NCBI RefSeq assembly: GCF_900128415.1
Contig: NZ_LT635772.1
Coordinates: 930,001 to 994,000, forward strand
From: Anaerococcus mediterraneensis
GTDB taxonomy: Bacteria; Bacillota; Clostridia; Tissierellales; Peptoniphilaceae
Direction: 5' to 3'
Length of the DNA stretch: 64,000 nucleotides
Both the position numbers and the translations under genes were made by a program. Below, one piece after another: positions 59,924-64,000 of this stretch. The notes below the pieces were generated by a model. It was not told the DNA's origin, searched no databases, and was given only the letters and a program-made list of their open reading frames with translations. Position 1 is the first letter of the stretch, and each line of letters starts with the position of its first letter.

Positions 59924-60766
59924 ATGGCACTTAATATAAATTGGTATCCTGGTCATATGAAAAAGACCAAGGAAGAGATTGTAAAAAACTTAAAACTTGT
60001 AGATATAGTTTTAGAAATAATAGATGCGAGAATCCCAGAATCATCAAGAAATCCTATGCTAGATGAGATATTAGCTGACAAGCCTAGGATGATCATAATG
60101 AATAAATCTGACCTTGCAGATCCAAAAGAAAATCAAAAATGGATAAATAAGTTCAAAAATGATGGGATCATAGCCTTGCCTATGAACTCAAAAGAAAAGA
60201 TCAATACAAAAAGAATCTATGACCAGGCAAGGGAAGTTTTAAAGGAAAAGTTTGAAAAAAATAAAGAAAAAGAAATAGAAAATCCTTTGATAAGGATGAT
60301 GATAGTGGGGATCCCAAATTCAGGCAAGTCCACTTTTATAAACAATGTATCACAAAAAAAAGGAGCAAGGGTTGGCAACCGTCCTGGCGTGACCCAAACC
60401 AAACAGTGGATAAAGACAAATTCTAATCTGCAACTCTTAGATACTCCAGGTGTGCTTTGGCCAAAATTTGACGATAGAACTGGCCTTCACTTATCTTTTA
60501 CTAATGCCATCAAGGATGAAATCCTAAATATAGAAGATTTGACCCTTTATTTTTTAAGGGAAATGGCAGAAGAATATCCAGAAAATCTCAAAGAAAGATA
60601 CGGTGTAGACCCAAATACTGAAGCAATCGACATCTACGAAGCCATCGCCAAAAAACGTGGGGCAATTATTTCTGGTGGAGATTTTGATTATACAAGGACA
60701 GCGACTATTATCCTAAACGATTTTAGGACAGGCAAGCTAGGAAGAATTACACTTGAGAAACTATGA
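59924..60766 (+). CDS. rbgA: Ribosome biogenesis GTPase RbgA (YlqF)
   Basis: 280 residues. Circularly permuted GTPase: NKSD (60-63) precedes the P-loop GIPNSGKST (129-137) and DTPGVLWP. Needed for late 50S assembly. A TATAAT at about 59895 and AGGAGG precede it, so it may start a new transcript. Confidence 0.95.
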   Translation: MALNINWYPGHMKKTKEEIVKNLKLVDIVLEIIDARIPESSRNPMLDEILADKPRMIIMNKSDLADPKENQKWINKFKNDGIIALPMNSKEKINTKRIYDQAREVLKEKFEKNKEKEIENPLIRMMIVGIPNSGKSTFINNVSQKKGARVGNRPGVTQTKQWIKTNSNLQLLDTPGVLWPKFDDRTGLHLSFTNAIKDEILNIEDLTLYFLREMAEEYPENLKERYGVDPNTEAIDIYEAIAKKRGAIISGGDFDYTRTATIILNDFRTGKLGRITLEKL

Positions 60767-61386
60767 AATATTCTGAATATAACGAGGAAATAAAAAAAGA
60801 AATATACGAAAAATACGACCAAATAGCTGGGATTGACGAAGTTGGCAGAGGTCCGCTGGCAGGTCCTGTTGTAACCTGTGCGGTCATAATGAAAAAAGAT
60901 TCTCACATAGAGGGAGTTACTGATTCTAAGAAATTAAGCCGAAAGAAAATGCTGGTTTTAAAGGAAAAAATTCTGGAAGATGCTGTTTCAATTTCATATG
61001 GTTACGCAAATTCCAGAAAAATTGATCAGATAAATATCAGGCAGGCGACCCTAGGAGCCATGAAATATGCCTTAGATCATTTAGAAATCCGTCCAGGCAT
61101 TGTCCTTATTGATGCGGAAAGGATTGACACAGATCTTCCCCAATTAAATATAGTTAAGGGCGATCTAAAAGAATACGCCATATCCTGCGCATCGATTTTG
61201 GCCAAGGTTAAAAGAGATGATATAATGATAAAATTTTCTAAAATTTATCCAGGATATGGGTTTGAAACAAACTTTGGTTATGGGACTAAGGCCCATTATG
61301 CTGGTCTTGATAAGTATGGAGAAACCCCAATCCACAGGCAGAGTTTCTTGAGAAAATACCACGAAAGGCAGCTATCATTTATATGA
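60763..61386 (+). CDS. rnhB: Ribonuclease HII
   Basis: 207 residues. GIDEVGRGPLAGPVV (catalytic Asp25, Glu26), TDSKKLS, and a later VLIDAERID segment. Removes RNA from DNA. ATGA overlap with rbgA. Confidence 0.95.
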   Translation: MKYSEYNEEIKKEIYEKYDQIAGIDEVGRGPLAGPVVTCAVIMKKDSHIEGVTDSKKLSRKKMLVLKEKILEDAVSISYGYANSRKIDQINIRQATLGAMKYALDHLEIRPGIVLIDAERIDTDLPQLNIVKGDLKEYAISCASILAKVKRDDIMIKFSKIYPGYGFETNFGYGTKAHYAGLDKYGETPIHRQSFLRKYHERQLSFI

Positions 61387-61730
61387 CCATAGAAAAAAAT
61401 ATAGGAGATTTTGGAGAAGATCTGACTTGCTCCTACCTAGAAAAAAAGGGCTACAGGATCCTAGACAGAAACTATAATAAAAGATTTGGAGAGATCGATA
61501 TCATAGCCATGCGAGGCCAAGTCATATCCTTTGTAGAAGTAAAAACTAGAAAATCATCTGACTTTGCAACGGCAGCAGAGGCTGTAGATTTTTATAAGCA
61601 GCAAAGGATAATCAAGGCAAGCCAAGCCTACCTGGCAGAAAAGTCCTTGGGAGAGTTTTTGATAAGCTTTGATGTCAGTGAAGTTTATTTGGACACTAGA
61701 AAAATTAATTATATAGAAAATGCTTTTTGA
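61383..61730 (+). CDS. yraN: YraN family (UPF0102) nuclease-like protein
   Basis: 115 residues. GDFGEDLTCSYLEKKGYRILDRNYNKRFGEIDIIA and VEVKTRKS carry the E-D-ExK signature of the restriction-endonuclease-like fold. Typically between rnhB and dprA. Confidence 0.92.
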   Translation: MTIEKNIGDFGEDLTCSYLEKKGYRILDRNYNKRFGEIDIIAMRGQVISFVEVKTRKSSDFATAAEAVDFYKQQRIIKASQAYLAEKSLGEFLISFDVSEVYLDTRKINYIENAF

Positions 61731-61731
61731 T

Positions 61732-62811
61732 ATGAATACAAGAGAAATATTTTTATACCTAAATTATTTATACATAAATAACAAAACCATACTTGATATA
61801 TATGAAAATACCTTTTTTGAGGGATTTTTTGATGATGATAAGACCAGATATAAATTTTTGACAGACAAACTTTTTGAAAAAATATTTTCACCTAAAAACT
61901 TTGAGGATTTTAAAATTTATTATGACAGAGTCCAAAGGATGGGATTAGATTTCGTAACTATAATTGATGATGATTATCCAGACAATCTCAGATATATAGA
62001 TGATAGGCCAGCAGTCCTTTATTATAAGGGAAGTTTGGATAGCCTTGCAGATAGGCAGTCCATAGCCTTTGTTGGGGCTAGAAAATGCACCGATTATGGC
62101 AAGTGGGCCTGCAAAAACCTATCGCAAAAAGTCGCAAGTGCAGGAATCACAACTGTATCAGGCCTTGCCTATGGTATAGATGCTATTTGTCATAAATCGA
62201 CCCTAGAAGTAGGAGCTAGGACCATAGGGGTGATTGGTTGTGGCATCGATATAATTTATCCGAAAGCAAATATGTACTTATACGAAAAAATGTCTAAGGA
62301 AGGACTCATCCTATCAGAATTTCCTCTAGGTACCGAGCCTATGGCCTACAATTTTCCAAGGAGAAATAGGATAATATCTGGTATCTCTTTGGCTACTGTA
62401 GTTATAGAAGCCAAAGAAAAATCAGGGACTATGATTACAACAAGGTGTGCTCTCGACCAGGGCAAGGAAGTTTTTGCAGTGCCTGGCAATATAAATTCTA
62501 TTTATTCAAGGGGGACCAACAAACTTATCCAAGATGGTGCAAAACTCATAATGAGTGCAGAGGATATTATAGAAGAGATCGACTATTTATTTGACAAAAA
62601 ACCTATGAAAAGGTCAATTGACTATAGTAAACTTGATAAGGATGAAGGTCTTGTAGTAAGATATATTGAGAATAATCCAAATACAAGCGCTGATATCTTG
62701 GCGCAGGAACTTAATTTGGATATAGATGTGATAAATTATCTTTTAACAAGTTTGGAACTTAGAGACATAATAGAAAATATTGGCAATAATGATTTTGCCA
62801 TAAAGGAGTGA
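61732..62811 (+). CDS. dprA: DNA processing protein DprA/Smf
   Basis: About 359 residues. Rossmann-like core: FVGARKCTDYGKWAC, SGLAYGIDAICHKSTLE, GVIGCGIDIIYPK, LSEFPLGTEP, FPRRNRIISG, GTMITTRCALDQGKEVFAVPG. A C-terminal winged helix follows. Loads RecA on incoming DNA. Start ATG 61732 assumed; ATG 61720 overlaps yraN and is possible. Confidence 0.93.
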   Translation: MNTREIFLYLNYLYINNKTILDIYENTFFEGFFDDDKTRYKFLTDKLFEKIFSPKNFEDFKIYYDRVQRMGLDFVTIIDDDYPDNLRYIDDRPAVLYYKGSLDSLADRQSIAFVGARKCTDYGKWACKNLSQKVASAGITTVSGLAYGIDAICHKSTLEVGARTIGVIGCGIDIIYPKANMYLYEKMSKEGLILSEFPLGTEPMAYNFPRRNRIISGISLATVVIEAKEKSGTMITTRCALDQGKEVFAVPGNINSIYSRGTNKLIQDGAKLIMSAEDIIEEIDYLFDKKPMKRSIDYSKLDKDEGLVVRYIENNPNTSADILAQELNLDIDVINYLLTSLELRDIIENIGNNDFAIKE

Positions 62812-62815
62812 TAGT

Positions 62816-64000
62816 TTGGCCAAAAATCTAGTAATAGTAGAGTCTCCTACTAAGGCTAAGTCAATTTCAAAGATGCTAGGTAGAAACTACTTGGTAAAGG
62901 CAACAGTAGGTCATCTGAGAGACCTGCCAAAAAGTAAATTTGGAGTTGATATAGAAAATAATTTCGAACCAGAATATATAAAGGTCAGGGGCAGAGCCAA
63001 GACCATTAATGAACTAAAAAAAGAAGCGAAAAAAGCAGAAAAAATTTATCTAGCAACGGACCCGGATAGGGAAGGTGAAGCCATAAGTTGGCATTTGGAA
63101 TATTTACTAGACCTAGATCCAGAAGAAAAGAACAGGGTAGAATTTCATGAGATAACCAAGGACAATGTCTTAAACGCCATGAAAAAGCCTAGAAAAATAG
63201 ACGATAATCTAGTCAATGCCCAGCAAGCCCGCAGGGTTATGGATAGGATAGTAGGTTATGAAATAAGCCCAATTTTATGGAAGAGAGTCAAGGCAGGCCT
63301 ATCTGCTGGTCGTGTCCAATCAGTAGCTCTAAAACTCATTGTAGATAGGCAAGATGAGATAGATAAATTTATACCAGAAGAATATTGGACTATAACAGCA
63401 AAACATAAGGACAAACAAGTCTTTGAATCAGAATTTTATGGCAGTCCTTCAAGGAAGATGAAAATTTCTAATGAAAAGGGAGCTAACAAGATTCTAGACA
63501 AGCTTGATAAGGACAATTTCAAGGTAGTGAATATTACAAAAACAAAAAGAAAAAGAAGGCCAATGGCCCCATACACTACCTCAACCCTCCAACAAGACGC
63601 CTCTAATAAATTAGGATATTCAACCAAGTTTACCATGCAGCTTGCCCAGCAACTTTATGAAGGTATAGATATAGGCAAAGAGGGCACAGTGGGTCTTATA
63701 TCCTATATGAGAACTGACGCTACAAGGATTTCTAAAGAAATAGTTGGCCAGTCCTTGAAATATATAAAGGATAAGTATGGAGAAAAGTATGCCGGCAGGG
63801 GCAATACCTACGGGGGTAAGAAAAAAGGCAGTCAAGATGCCCATGAGGCCATTAGGCCTACCTCTATTTTTAGAGACCCAATTAGCCTTAGAGATTATCT
63901 AACAGATCAACAATACAAACTATATAAGCTAATATGGACCAGAGTGGTAGCAAGCCAGATGGCTGATTATGAGTATTTGTCTAGTCAGATAAGCTTTGAT
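62816..64000 (+). CDS. topA: DNA topoisomerase I, 5' part
   Basis: Begins at TTG 62816 after AAAGGAG in the end of dprA and runs off the window (395 codons present). Toprim motifs LVIVESPTKAKSI and ATDPDREGEAISWHL, then SAGRVQSVAL, and the active-site region LISYMRTDATRIS with the catalytic Tyr. It relaxes negative supercoils. Confidence 0.95.
   Translation, partial: MAKNLVIVESPTKAKSISKMLGRNYLVKATVGHLRDLPKSKFGVDIENNFEPEYIKVRGRAKTINELKKEAKKAEKIYLATDPDREGEAISWHLEYLLDLDPEEKNRVEFHEITKDNVLNAMKKPRKIDDNLVNAQQARRVMDRIVGYEISPILWKRVKAGLSAGRVQSVALKLIVDRQDEIDKFIPEEYWTITAKHKDKQVFESEFYGSPSRKMKISNEKGANKILDKLDKDNFKVVNITKTKRKRRPMAPYTTSTLQQDASNKLGYSTKFTMQLAQQLYEGIDIGKEGTVGLISYMRTDATRISKEIVGQSLKYIKDKYGEKYAGRGNTYGGKKKGSQDAHEAIRPTSIFRDPISLRDYLTDQQYKLYKLIWTRVVASQMADYEYLSSQISFD

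Overview
The window is a low-GC Gram-positive (Firmicutes) chromosome segment dominated by a temperate phage. Host genes occupy only the right end, from 54461 to 64000. Their order (htrA, then ylxM-ffh-rpsP-khpA-rimM-trmD-rplS, then rbgA-rnhB-yraN-dprA-topA), AT-rich code and AGGAGG ribosome binding sites fit a clostridia-like anaerobe. A Peptoniphilaceae/Tissierellia genus such as Anaerococcus is my inference only.

The phage is present twice, head to tail. Bases 1-17748 recur at 36713-54460 with a constant offset of 36712. I found only two differences, at 7337/44049 (F121V in a baseplate-region protein) and 8239/44951 (silent). The left copy is cut by the window edge. The right copy is complete, 17749-54460, a genome of about 36.7 kb. 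The junction between copies near 17748 has the form of an attP site, and the junction with host DNA near 54460 that of an attR, as expected for a tandem dilysogen.

Layout of the complete copy: attP and leftward integrase (17.8-18.9 kb); a leftward AbiF-type HEPN abortive-infection gene preceded by its own small terminated RNA (19.1-20.2 kb); a LexA-like CI repressor and operators (20.6-21.4 kb); rightward early genes with Cro-like regulators, an antirepressor, YqaJ exonuclease, RecT, a replisome organizer, and SSB and MazG-like genes that each carry an in-frame stop (21.4-29.4 kb); a sigma-like late regulator and a late promoter with three TGGGACA repeats (29.4-30 kb); terminase, portal and head genes (30.2-34.8 kb) interrupted by a self-promoted cassette of an RHH repressor and a Rha antirepressor (34.8-36.1 kb); scaffold, capsid and connectors (36.2-39.8 kb); a contractile tail of the PBSX/Xkd type with sheath, tube, frameshifted chaperone, tape measure, baseplate and fibres (39.8-50.3 kb); lysis genes (50.3-52.6 kb); and a cargo operon with its own strong promoter beside the attachment site (52.7-54.3 kb). 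It is therefore a myovirus-type temperate phage.

The most interesting elements are the AbiF-like toxin with its candidate RNA partner, the tandem prophage state combined with nonsense mutations in ssb and mazG, a lambda-like GGGAAAG frameshift site in the tail chaperone, a TGGGACA repeat family shared between the late promoter and the replication gene, and two promoter-operator cassettes (RHH/Rha, and the acidic-protein cargo operon).
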